Below, in pieces: positions 41,791 through 53,800 of a stretch of DNA of 64,000 bases. Numbering within the stretch: the first letter of the stretch is position 1; each line of letters starts with the position of its first letter. This DNA is from Hirudinaria manillensis (taxonomy: Eukaryota; Annelida; Clitellata; Hirudinida; Hirudinidae), in NCBI GenBank assembly GCA_034509925.1, contig CM067528.1, positions 7,148,501-7,212,500 on the forward strand, written 5' to 3'. The translations under genes were made by a program, and so were the position numbers. The notes under the pieces are model-generated. The model saw only the letters and a list, made by a program, of their open reading frames with translations, ran no database searches and was not told where the DNA came from.

Positions 41791-41823
<33 letters not shown>

Positions 41824-43747
41824 TTTTCCTTCTTTATACAAAAACCTTCTTGCACTCAAAGAAGTTGTTTTGTCGAAAGAGGAAGCCAAAAGGTTTTCCA
41901 AGGAAAGACACAATTGAAGTCGTCCCGAATGAATGAATGAATGATCGAGAAGTGAATGAATGAATGAATGACTGTGATGCATGCAAATCATTTTCAACAC
42001 TTGGAATAAATGTATTTATTTTTTTTTTTTATTTACATTTAAAAATTGAAATTCACCAAAAACATCTCGAGATTAACTGATGACAATGACATCCATTAGT
42101 TTCAATGGAAGCATTAAAACGATAAAAAAAAATCCACTGTTTAGTTTCAGAGCTTCGTGATGCTGCCCTTAGGAACCCAGGAGGCGCTATATAAATGAAG
42201 GCTTTCGAGTGGCTTTAAAAGACTACAAGGACCAGACTTATTTTCATCGACACTTTATACGTGCTCTGGAATTTTGGGATTCAGATAGGAATATAAAATA
42301 TTGCTAATATTTCTAAGCAGGAATTGTTCATTTGAAACAATTAATAGTAACAAAAATCGTACAAAATAAATAATAATAATAATAATAATAATAAATTCGA
42401 GTCCAGAATATTTCACGCGTTCTTCGGTTAAATGAATTCCATTGAAATGTTTTTTTGAAAAAAAGAAATTAAATTTGCTTAAAAATAAAATCAATGAATT
42501 TAAATCAACCGAAATCGGATTTAATTTTGAATTTGCCACCACGTGACAGATATAAAAATGCAATTAAAACTTTACAGACATGTTAATTAATGTTAATGTT
42601 AATAATGTTAATTAATTACAACCACTGAACATTAAAACTTTACAGACATGTTAATTAATGTTAATGTTAATAATGTTAATTAATTACAACCACTGAACAC
42701 CATTAACAAATAATCAATATTGTCAAACAATAAAAGATTTAGGTACCGATTGCATAAAATGAAATCATCTTTTTCATCATCATCATCATCATCGTCGTCG
42801 TCATCATCATCTTCACCACCACCACCATCATCATCATCACCACATGTAGCAGCAACGGCAATATGGCCGTCAATGGCTTCAGTTGAAATGCTTTACATCA
42901 CAGCATGGAAATAACCTAAGAGTAGGAAAAAATAAATAAAAATAAATAAATAAATTGAATTTAAAGCTGGAAAACAACGGCATAAATTCAAGTGTCAGAA
43001 GGAATCCTCGGGAATCTGAAATTGCAGGAGTCCGTTAAGGGTGGATTAAAAAAAAAATTTAAATTTAAACGACGTTATTAGTTTAAATTAAGCATTAATG
43101 GCCCATCACGTTGTAATGAAATTGTAATCAGCAAATAATATCAAAATTTAAATGACATTTATTCCATTTATTCTGTTAAATCGAAAGGATTCGAAGTTTA
43201 TTAATTTATTTTGATTAATTACATGAAGTGCTTGTTATTGTTAGGATTTGTGAGTTAAAGCTATACAAATAGGATTAAACGCGTTGTTTTTAACTGTAGA
43301 TAATTTATATTTAATTTTAATTACTTCCAACCAGTTCTGACTTCAATCTATTAAATTACATTTTACAGTTTTACATGGTTTACAAAGAATTAAATTATTT
43401 TCGTGTAAATCATTTTAAATCCATTTGTCGGACTCAGGATAACTTAAATCCATCACGTTCGCTTAGAACCCTTCTTCTTGAAATCTTCCTGGATTTGATT
43501 CTTTTGAATTTATTGGAATAAATGTTTCAATTTCATTTCAGATGCTGTTTGCCAAGATATTAAGTGAAGTCGTTTGGAAGTCCATATAATAGATCCTCGG
43601 ATCGCACGATTATTTGATTTTACTCAATTATTTGGTTCACCAGAGTCAGAAAATCATTTAGACTGATAAAAAAAAAATAATTTTTAAATGGTGCAATTGG
43701 TAAATGTCTAAATGTGATAATGGTGAACTACAGCATTATTTTTTTAA

Positions 43748-43780
<33 letters not shown>

Positions 43781-46665
43781 TATAAAATAATAAATAACAA
43801 AAAAGCGTAAAAAGAAAATAAAGGACAAATCATCGGAAAATCATTTCTCAAAATAATTTTCGCTCCTGGCGCCAATTAAAGGAATCTTGGCGCCGTCAGT
43901 GACGCATTGAGATGCTTAGCGCTCTGTTGGAGACGCTCGATCTTCACTTATTGAAGAGGACTTTGTGGAGTTTGGTATTCTCTAAGTTTATGTTTATGTT
44001 TTGTGTTTGTTCTTTGTTATGTTGTTCCGTTGTTGTTGTGTATTGTGCTGTGTTTTGTGTTGTTCTGTGTTGTTGTTTGTGTGTTATGCTGTTCCGTGTT
44101 CTTCTGTGTTCCTATGCTGCATCGTTCTGTGTTTATCTCTGTTGTGCTATATTGTTCTAAGTTGTTCTTTGTTGTGCCCACGCTGTTCTGTGTTGTTATG
44201 TGTTAAGCCATTTTGTTCTACGTTTGTATTCTCTGAGATTATGTTTATGTTTTGTTCTTTGTTAGGTTGATTCTTAGATGTTTTTGTTAGGTTGTGCTGT
44301 TCTTAGATGTTCTGCATTTTACCACAGAAGTTATACGTCTTATAATTTTATTATGTCCCTGTTGCATCATATACTCTCATATTTACATTGGTTATTAATT
44401 AATTAATTAATTTAATATTCCTTTAACGCGGAACTCGTTTAATTTGGGGATCTTTTTGTTATTCATCTCATTCACTAGGTTTTTGTGTTTTTCCTTCTTA
44501 CAATTTTAAATCCTTAAAAGTCCTGTGACTGATTATGAAAATAAAATAAAATAAAAAATGAATAACTTTGGCACATCACCGCCAAAGATCATCTGGACAA
44601 AGAATAAAATATGAAGAATAAAATATGACTGCATAAAATGTTTATTTCAATTCTAAGATGAAGTATATAGAAACTCGAATCCTAAATATTCCTTAATAGT
44701 TCCGCACATTAAAATGTCAACATTTCAGCCATTTAATAACTCTCAATGCAATTTAATATCATTAAATACAATTAAACCACTTTAAATAAATATCAATTTA
44801 ATATCATTTATTAACAAAAATCATTGTTTTGTATCTTGAAATTCTGAAACAATTTCAGTCACAGATGATCGGAAAACCAATTTCAATTTATTCTGAATGC
44901 AAATCGTAAATAAATAAATAATAATAAATAAATAAATAATTAATTAATTAATTAAATAAATAAATATTCCTACCTCTGAATATTAAATGTAAGTAAAATA
45001 TTTAGTATTCTTTAAAAACAAAATGTCAGGTTTATTGGATTTTATAAAAGAAGGAAAATGTTAAAAATAAGGTTCATTGTCAAATATGAAGATCGATGGA
45101 TGCTCATGAAATAGTTTAATCTCTTTCTGCGGCCAAAAATAAAATAATTTCACATATTCCCAAATTTTTATTAATATTTTAAAATAACAATTTAAATTTT
45201 AATAATTATTAATAAAATTAAAATATTTCTAAAACTTTTGATTTAATTTAATTTAATTTAATGACATTAAAAATTAATTAAACTAATTTAAATATTTATT
45301 AACATTTTAAAGTATTTTAAAATTTATTTCTTCAGCGCGATGACTCCTGATGCCAGCAACAATTCTATTATAATTTCTAGATTGAAGTGGAATTTTTTAT
45401 AAATATAATATAAATAGAAAAATGTTTTTTAAAATAAGTTTTAAATTTGCATTTATCGCTCATTCGAGTCATCTTAATGGGACTCTCCATTAATGATGAT
45501 GACGATGGTGATGACGATGACGATGATGATGATGATGACCTTTGACTTTTATCCAACAGGTTGCTTAGTTTGTGGTCCTATGGATAACATCAGCACCAAC
45601 CTCAAACAAATGTCTCTTTATTACGATTGTATCCGTCATCATCATCATCATCACTTTCAACTCAGTAACCATAGCGATCCGAAATTAACGCAATCATCGT
45701 CATCATCGTCATCGCTGAAATTACCTCCAGTACCTCTGCAATCGTCACCACCACCATCCTTGCCATCAATGAGTTATGTGATATTGCCACCGGAAGTGAT
45801 TACGTCATCATCGTCATCATCATCATCATCGCCATGGACTCACGTGAGAGAAGAGCAACTTAACGACAGTGTTAGCAAGCTTTTGTTATCATCTCAACGG
45901 GTCATTGAGTCCTTGCAGACTCTCAGTGGAGGTCTCAGCCAACATCATCATCATCATCATCATCATCACCATCAAAACCACCATCCCCTTCGTCATCATC
46001 ATCATGATATCGGTCACATGGTAAGCCAGGGTGAGTCGGAGACTGGAAAGAAGATCTTACACGGAATCGAACATGTTAGTGTTTTATGATCACAACTTGT
46101 TAGTCATTTATTTTCACGAATTGTTCGCTTAAGTTAACTAAGTTTATTAATTTTTAATCCAATTGAACTGCCTTTCAATATTGCTTTTAACAAAAATAAT
46201 TACTAAAAATACGAAAAAAAAGTTTAAACTAATAAATAAATAAATAAATAAACAAATAAATAAATAATCCATCCCGAGATTTTAAATCGCTTTCCGATAG
46301 CAATTATCGCCATCTTCGCAGACGTCGTCATCATCGCATGACTTTTCGTGACCTCATTAACCCCTGGAACCCGACTCGTGTCGGGGTGTCGAAGTATAAA
46401 TCCAGGGGTCGTCTCCTATGAGAGTCGTAAGATCACCTACCCACCCTGCCACGTTGAATTCCCCACGGCTATGGGGGGAAAGCATTTTTCTTGTCTTTTC
46501 TTTTTCCGGTGGAAAATAAAATATGAAAAAGAGGATGTCTTGCATCACGACCTCTAGGGATGCTCCCGGATCCAAGATTAATTATGAGATTATAATTTCG
46601 GAGCTTGTTTTTCAAGCTCTCGCATTTATTTAGAAATAACAATAATAATAATGATAATAATAATG

Positions 46666-46697
<32 letters not shown>

Positions 46698-47831
46698 CTT
46701 TCATTTGTCTTATTGTTATTTTTTAAATAAGGAATAAAGTAATGCATATTTCCACGCTCGGATGATTTGCAAATTACCCAAACATGGAAAACCCACTCGT
46801 GAGGTCTTAAATTCTGAACTCCATTCAAGCGAAAGATTTCATTTTCCTTCTTTTTTATTTTTATTTCATAATATTTTTTGCCGGCAAAAACTTTTGCCTT
46901 TCCGGGGTCAATGATCTGACCTGTGAAGGTCAACTTAATGACCTCTAACAATACGTGATTGGACGTCTGTAATTTTATTTTCCCTCTAAATGAATCGCAT
47001 CTCCTTGAATAAACAGACTTTAATTTATCGGAATTAATGGAATTTATCAAACAAATAAATATATTTCATTATTTGGGCGAAAATAGGAAATAAATTGATT
47101 CGATGTCTTGGTCCAATGGGTTAAAAAATTGAACAATCGTTCATCAGAGTAATATGAATAAATTCATGTAATTGACCAAAAAAATACATATATAATTGGA
47201 AATTTAAAATGAAAATTTATATAAAAAGATAAAAATTTAATTTATTTAAGAACATAAATTCACTTGTGAATCGTTTTCAGTGAAACTTGAATACAGCTTT
47301 GGAGGTCATTAAAGAACAATAGATGGATGGATGGAAGGATGGATGGACGGATTGACGGACGGACTTATGGATTGATGGATGGATGGATCTATAGGTAGAT
47401 GTTTGATATTCAAGTCGTGGAGTCCATCTAGACCAATGTACATTCGCCTGACTTCCAGAAGAAATGTCCCCATAATTGTCCCCATCTGATTCTCTTGGGT
47501 AAAAGTTATGGCTGCTTCGATTGCAGTAGAAATCGAACATCGCTATGAAAACGGCGCTATATAAATGGCTATGCACTCATGACTGGACTTAAGTGATCAA
47601 GGAATATAAAAAGATTTTAAAATTTACAAAATGGAACGTTGTCATCATGTCTTTTTGTAAAAGGTATTGGACGCAGTGATGATGATGATGATGATGATAA
47701 TGATGATGATCGTGATCATGATTCAGAGATATTGTTTACTAAAGAGTGTCTAAGCTATCAATTCATTGTCTTAAACTCTCTTTGCGTGGTGATAACCATA
47801 AATGTGGAGACATTAGACATAATGGTGGCAC

Positions 47832-47864
<33 letters not shown>

Positions 47865-50800
47865 CTACGATGATGGTGCTTCAAAACGAGATCAAAGATG
47901 AGACTCGAAAGATTCCCTCAGGTGCTCAGAGACATCAAGTTTTAAGTTTTTCGTTGTTTTGTGTCTCAATTATGTTTCATAATATTTTCTCGAATAATAT
48001 TAATATCTATTGCCATTATTACACATTATTTTAGTGTAATTATTTATTAACTATTTTATTTATTAAAATTGTTTGGTTTTTATTCCTGACCTGTAAATAT
48101 TTCAGTTGCTTTTCCATACAATTGATTTTTATTATTTTAATTTAAGAATTAATTATCAAATATGTTATTTAAAGTGACCTAGGAGGATATTTGCAGTTTA
48201 AATATCATTATTATTATTACTAACGTTATTGTTGTTATTGTTATTATTAAATTGCAAAGATTTATTGATAGTTAAGAAATAGTAATAATCATTGATGCAA
48301 TTGATATGCATTGCAACGATACAATTGATACATTATTTATTCCCTCGCTTGTCTCACCAAACTCTGCCTGAAGTTATTTGATTTGGAGGTCCGAATCAAA
48401 ACTTCCATATAAATTATTAAAAGCCCAAAATGACTGCAAAACAATTGAAACATTGCAACAATACAAAAGGAATGCATATGTTATCAAATAGTCGCATACA
48501 GTAGGATACAATGGTACAGGCACAACAACAACAACAACGACGACAAGTGCAACACAAGCACACAACAGCAGCAGCACCAGCAACAACAGCAAGACTTCAA
48601 ACAAACTTCTGCTCGCTTCTTTGAAGTCGAATTAACGTCCGATTATTTTCTTGATTTAGGTTGTCGTTGCCTATCTATTAATGCTGCCATTATTACGCTT
48701 TATTACAACAACTTGTATTATATACAAAATAATCACTATTATTAATAATTAGTTTATTATTACTTGAATTTTATTATTATTTAATATTAATTCGCTCGGT
48801 AGAGTTGAATGAAAAACCATTGAATACGTTTCTAACTAGAATGTTATTTGCTTAAAATTCATTTTAATCTTTTCCTTTTTGTGACTGAAAATGGAAACTT
48901 AACAGTACAAAGTTTATTACATAATATACAATATTAATCAAGTATCATTCCACTAATTATTTAAATATTATTAATTATTTATATATTATTAATTATACGT
49001 TAATAAATAAATCAATAACGTATTAATTAAACAACCCGTTCAACAACTAGGAGAATTTTGATTTGAAGCATTTACGAGGTTTCACTTGGAGATCATTGAA
49101 TACTTGAACAACTTGCTTCGAACTCGGATTAGTATGCGCAAGTGAATAATTTAATTAAATTAATTTAATTCAATTCAATTTAATCTAAAAAATGTCAGTA
49201 AACATTGGATCGATGAGATTCTAATGAATGACGTAAACTGAGGACGATTTTGAGGTCCACAATTCGAGATCGTTGAGTGAATTGAAACCTGTGACTTCCA
49301 CTGAAATGATCTTCCTGTGACTCGGATGCACTCCAAGGAAACGAAATCAGTTATTAATTCTGAAGAAGTTCCACGACTTGAAGCATGCAACGTAGGAATA
49401 AAACATTTAGCAGTTTTATATTTTTAATTTTTTAATTTAATTTTACATTTCCATACTTTGGAGGAGAATGCTTTGAGTTTTTTCTTTCTTGTCTTCGAGG
49501 AAGACAATCGCTCGCGAGTGGTTTTGTTTGTGAAAAGTTATAAAAAAAACCGCTGTAAATAATAGACATTTAATTCTTAAACAATAGATATTAAGTGATA
49601 TTTCTACACTGAAACGCATATTGCTGAGTTTTTTCGCAAATTCTATTTCAATTTATACGTAATAAAAAATTACAAGTTGATGACGACGATGCTTCACAAT
49701 CGCCCCGACTTAATTGGCAATTCATCTACCTAATGAGTACCTACCCATCCTCCACCCATCCTGCCCACTCACCCAATGACGTTGAATCTTCTCAAGACTT
49801 GTCCGTCACTCCTGAAACATGCCCATGAAGTTTGCACGAGGAGCATCAGAACGGCGAGACTTCAATGTCTGGGAGTCATCGACGCATTAGGCAACGTTTA
49901 CCATCACGCCAAGGACATTCTGGACACCATCAACCCTGACAGGTGGCTCACGAAACAACAAGCCATGATGAAGAGACAAAAGTACAACCAAATGTCACAG
50001 CAACAGTTTCAACAACAACAACATCAACAGCAGCAACAGAATTCCCATTCTCTGAGGTGATGAAATGAAGAGGTTTACCTTTTAATTAATTGCTGAATTT
50101 ATGGATTAATTAATTATTTGTTAATTATTTGTCATCATTCATTTACCTTCCATTTTTTCCAATTAATTTTTAAAGTTAATTAATTAATTAATTAAAAATA
50201 CAGTGTTAACAACACGCGACTGAACGGCAATGCAGTGCAAATAAAATAAATTCCAGCGTCTTAAAACCAAAAATGTTCAACACACGGTGAACCAAGCTTC
50301 TTCTTGAATTCGAAACTTAATCACGTGATGTAGTCCCCTTAAGAAGGCTAAAGTGGTTTTTCCATTTTGCCGCTAGGCATTCCTGGCAGGGTATTTCCTA
50401 TTAAATGGAATTAAGAACATCAGTGATTGTGGTCGCCATATTTTATCGTTATGATAATTAGCTGGCATTTCTTAATGCAACGAATTTCAGTATACTACTT
50501 TTAGTTTAAGTATCCAAAACTTTGTCAGGAACTTTATCTTGGCAACTTCTTTAGAGATTGATTAAAGTGTATCGATATTTTAAATTAAATTTAAGCATCT
50601 TAAAATGATTATCATAAAGAAAGAACATTTTACAAATATCGTTAAAGTTATTATGATTTAATAAATAAAGCACAAATATAAGCAGAAAATTTGATCGTAA
50701 TTTGCTAATTAGCAACATAAAACATAAAAATTAGTTTCCTACATTAGGATTAATGCTATCCTGTGCGAGTAATGGGATGGTGACCTATTTTATGGAACAC

Positions 50801-53800
50801 TGACCTAATTTACGGAATATGATTGGGTGGAAGATTGGACCATGGCAGCCCTTTTAAAGAATAATTGCTAAGAAATCAATTGAAACAATTATGAATAATA
50901 AGAGAGCGAATTACAATAATTTCGAGAAAAATTGTGAAATTTAATTAAATTCAAAGATTTCAAATTAATAATTTTATAAAATAAAATTAATTTTAAATGG
51001 CACCTTCAGATGCCTTAGAAAATGTTTGGTTTATATTCTAAATGTTTATATTCTATTTATGTTCCAAAGGAAACGTGAAGAAGAAAAAACAAAACACGAA
51101 CAGGGTTTGAGTCAACAACATCAACATATTTTGCTCCAACAACTGAGAAGGTGCCGTTATATTTATCATATTTAAGAAACATTATATACTAATAAATGGG
51201 TATAATAATTATTATGTTAATTATACAAATATGCATATTAATATTGTATTGAATAAATATGTTGAATGAATATTTAGCAGTTTGATTAATATTTGGTCAA
51301 ATGGATTCATGAAGATGTAAAAGAAAAGATAACTTGTTGATTGAACGATCAATATAATTTATTACGTAGATGATATAATCAATTGTTGATGTAATTAATA
51401 TAATCAAATGTTGATCAATAATAATTCGTTACGGATAGATAGAATTCTATTTTAAAAATAATTTAATTGATGTACTGACACGATATGCATTTAATATTAT
51501 TATTATTATAAAGGTAATATTTTGTCAATTATGGAAGTACTAATGATGAATGAAAGTGAATAATAGGATTTTACTCTAAAAAATCCTCCTTAGCAGCCAA
51601 TCGCATGAAAACATCTGCTTCCGTGTGTTTATAAAATTGAATTTTTTTTTGTGAGTCCCTTCAATCCGATTCATTCTTGTTGCATTCCTTGAAATTTTGA
51701 ATTGATTCAATTTCACTTCCATCTTGTTTATTTATTTATTCGTTCATTCATTCATTCATTCATTCATTCATTCTTCCACGAAACACCTGGCATTTTTCAA
51801 TTAAACTTAGATTTGAAGTTCTTAATTTCAAAGTTCCTTTTTGAATGGGGCTCGGGTGGAGATGACCTTTTTTGAAATGGAGGAATACTCGTAAATTATT
51901 TTAAATATTCAAATAACAGTTAACTAATCGGCTTCATAATAAATTATAAATGTTTATATATGAGTCTTTAAGCTTTAAATATTTATTTTCGAATAATTAT
52001 TCTTTTTTAAAGATTTTTAAACTCTAAATTCTAGCTTTAAACCCGCACATTGAGACATTTAATTCTATGACGTCACGAGACGTATTGGCCTTCACATCAA
52101 GGGCTTTCATTCCTGGATGGATGGATAGTTGATAAAAGGAAAAGAGCGATGGAAAAGTGACAAACAAGGACAGAAGGATCCAATAAACAATGGCAACGAA
52201 GAGAAAGAAGCTTCATTTCATTCATTGTCCAAATGAGCATAATCAATCCAATAAAAAGTCCCCGTTGCAGGACACGTCACAACGTCCGTTTTTATTTATT
52301 TTTTATTTAAAAAAAATATGCTTTAATATTCTTTAATCATGAAATCCCTTTGTTGTTGTTCTTGCGGAAATTTTAATTCACTCCCAGTGGTTTTCCGAAC
52401 AGCGAAAAGCGAGGCGTCGACTGTGAACAGCATTGAGATGATAATGACGAAGAAGATGACGACGATGACGCCTATAATGACGATGACGACGATAATGATC
52501 ATTATCATTATAGATGACAACAATGTTGATGACATTTACTACAACTTTCACAACCATCAATCAATCGATCCGAGCTTTCAAAAAAATGCAAGCACCATCT
52601 GGCGCCAAAAATTCATCCTGGACCAAAGTCCGTCATCTATCATCGTTGTGTCATCGGACGCACGAGTACATCGCAAAACACGGTCTTGCAATTTCGAAAG
52701 TCATTCATTGAGAACCTGATCGCACCGGCAGGCAGAACCAGCAGAGGTCATTTCAAGGTCACCTGAACGACAACAAAGACGTCTGCAAACCGCTTGACGA
52801 GTCGGAGATTTGCCTTCCCCTGGAGAACTCGACTGCCATCTGTCGACCCTCGAAATGGGCAGGCGAGGCCGTCCTCGAAACGATCAACTCGTCCCTGGGG
52901 GTCCTGGCCGGACTTCAGAGGTTGTTGGAGCAACAGGTCTTCAATCAGCCACAAATCACGGACCAAGTACGAAGTGGTTCGAACAAGGATGGCGTCCACT
53001 TTCAGCACCAGGAAGAACACGACAACTCCAGCGGAAAGAACTTGCTCTGTTACCTTAGGGTTTTCGATTTGCTCTCGTTTTTGTTTACTAGATTCCTCAT
53101 GGTCCCCTTGGCGGCAATAATTCTATTGGGCACCGCCCGTCATCACGTGAGGTCGTATTTAACCAATGAGGCGAAGGGCACCTTTTACGTCGACCAATCG
53201 CTGCACATCATAGACAATGTTATGATTGGTCATGGCGAAGTGAAGGAATCTCTGTTTCCAATGAGAAACTTTGAGAAAAGATATACAAATGACAAAACAA
53301 GATGGCAGTTGAGCCAGGAAGAAAGAGACAAACTCTTTCACGGATTGGATTGTCTAACAGCCACCATAGCTCTGACTATCATCTGCGTGTCGTTGGATCA
53401 CTTGGTTCATTGGTCTCTCGTCGAGAAGGTGGAAAATTTCAGTCTTCATCAATCGAATTTGGGAGCTGCAAATCCGTCGATGCTCGAGGTCTTCGCAAAC
53501 ACGAACACCATTTTGGCCGATCTGATTGAATCGCTTTTGTCCATCGAACCGAATATTGCAGACAAATTTTCCAAGCCGACGGTAGAATCGGCCCACGGTT
53601 CATTCCTTCGAAGACAATGCCATGCCACGCTCGAATCTCCTCAAGTCAACAAGTGCATCCTTCTAGTCATTCTGCAGTTGCTCGTTGCAATCGCCGTTCT
53701 CTTGAAAGCATACCTTTTGCGATTTAGAGATTCGGTTATTGGATTTTATTATCGAAGGATGAAGTGGAGCAGAGCTCTGCGGTTTTACTTTGATTTGATG

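Larger units (their letters stand above)
36953..41795 (-). mobile_element. Intact non-LTR retrotransposon, R4/Dong-like (restriction-like endonuclease type)
   Basis: About 4.8 kb element on the minus strand with a short 5' UTR (about 41654-41795), ORF1 (41653-40772), ORF2 (40769-37212) and a 3' UTR (37211-36953). It is bounded on both sides by ATT/AAT repeats: about 41796-41824 at the 5' end and 36922-36952 at the 3' end. ORF2 lacks an N-terminal APE endonuclease and instead has a C-terminal CCHC and restriction-like endonuclease, as in R2/R4/Dong/NeSL elements. Dong of Bombyx is known to insert into TAA repeats, which fits the flanks. Both ORFs are free of stops, suggesting a recent insertion. 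It is antisense to the host gene and inside its first intron. Exact ends are uncertain because the flanks are themselves repeats. Confidence 0.88.
41825..45559. other. DCST intron 1, distal part
   Basis: AT-rich intron with several simple repeats, a perfect 68-bp duplication (42563-42698), and a GTT/TCT-rich degenerate tract (43985-44300). No supported exon before 45560. Confidence 0.45.
46075..49796. other. DCST intron 2
   Basis: 3.7 kb intron holding a GC-rich hairpin element (46350-46565), AAT/GAT repeats (46637-46697), a degenerate GGAT tract (47318-47395), GAT arrays (47676-47712; 47833-47865) and a CAA/CAG tract (48520-48595). No coding exon is supported. Confidence 0.5.

Noticed and set aside
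43912..44270. Overlapping Cys/Leu/Val-rich open frames in all plus frames
   Set aside because: Arise from degenerate TGTT-rich low complexity; no consistent frame, no family similarity.
52339..52719. 126-codon ORF upstream of DCST exon 5
   Set aside because: Low-complexity Met/Thr/Ile from GAT/ACG repeats, in a frame that stops before the exon 5 acceptor; the exon 4 to exon 5 join is phase-consistent without it.
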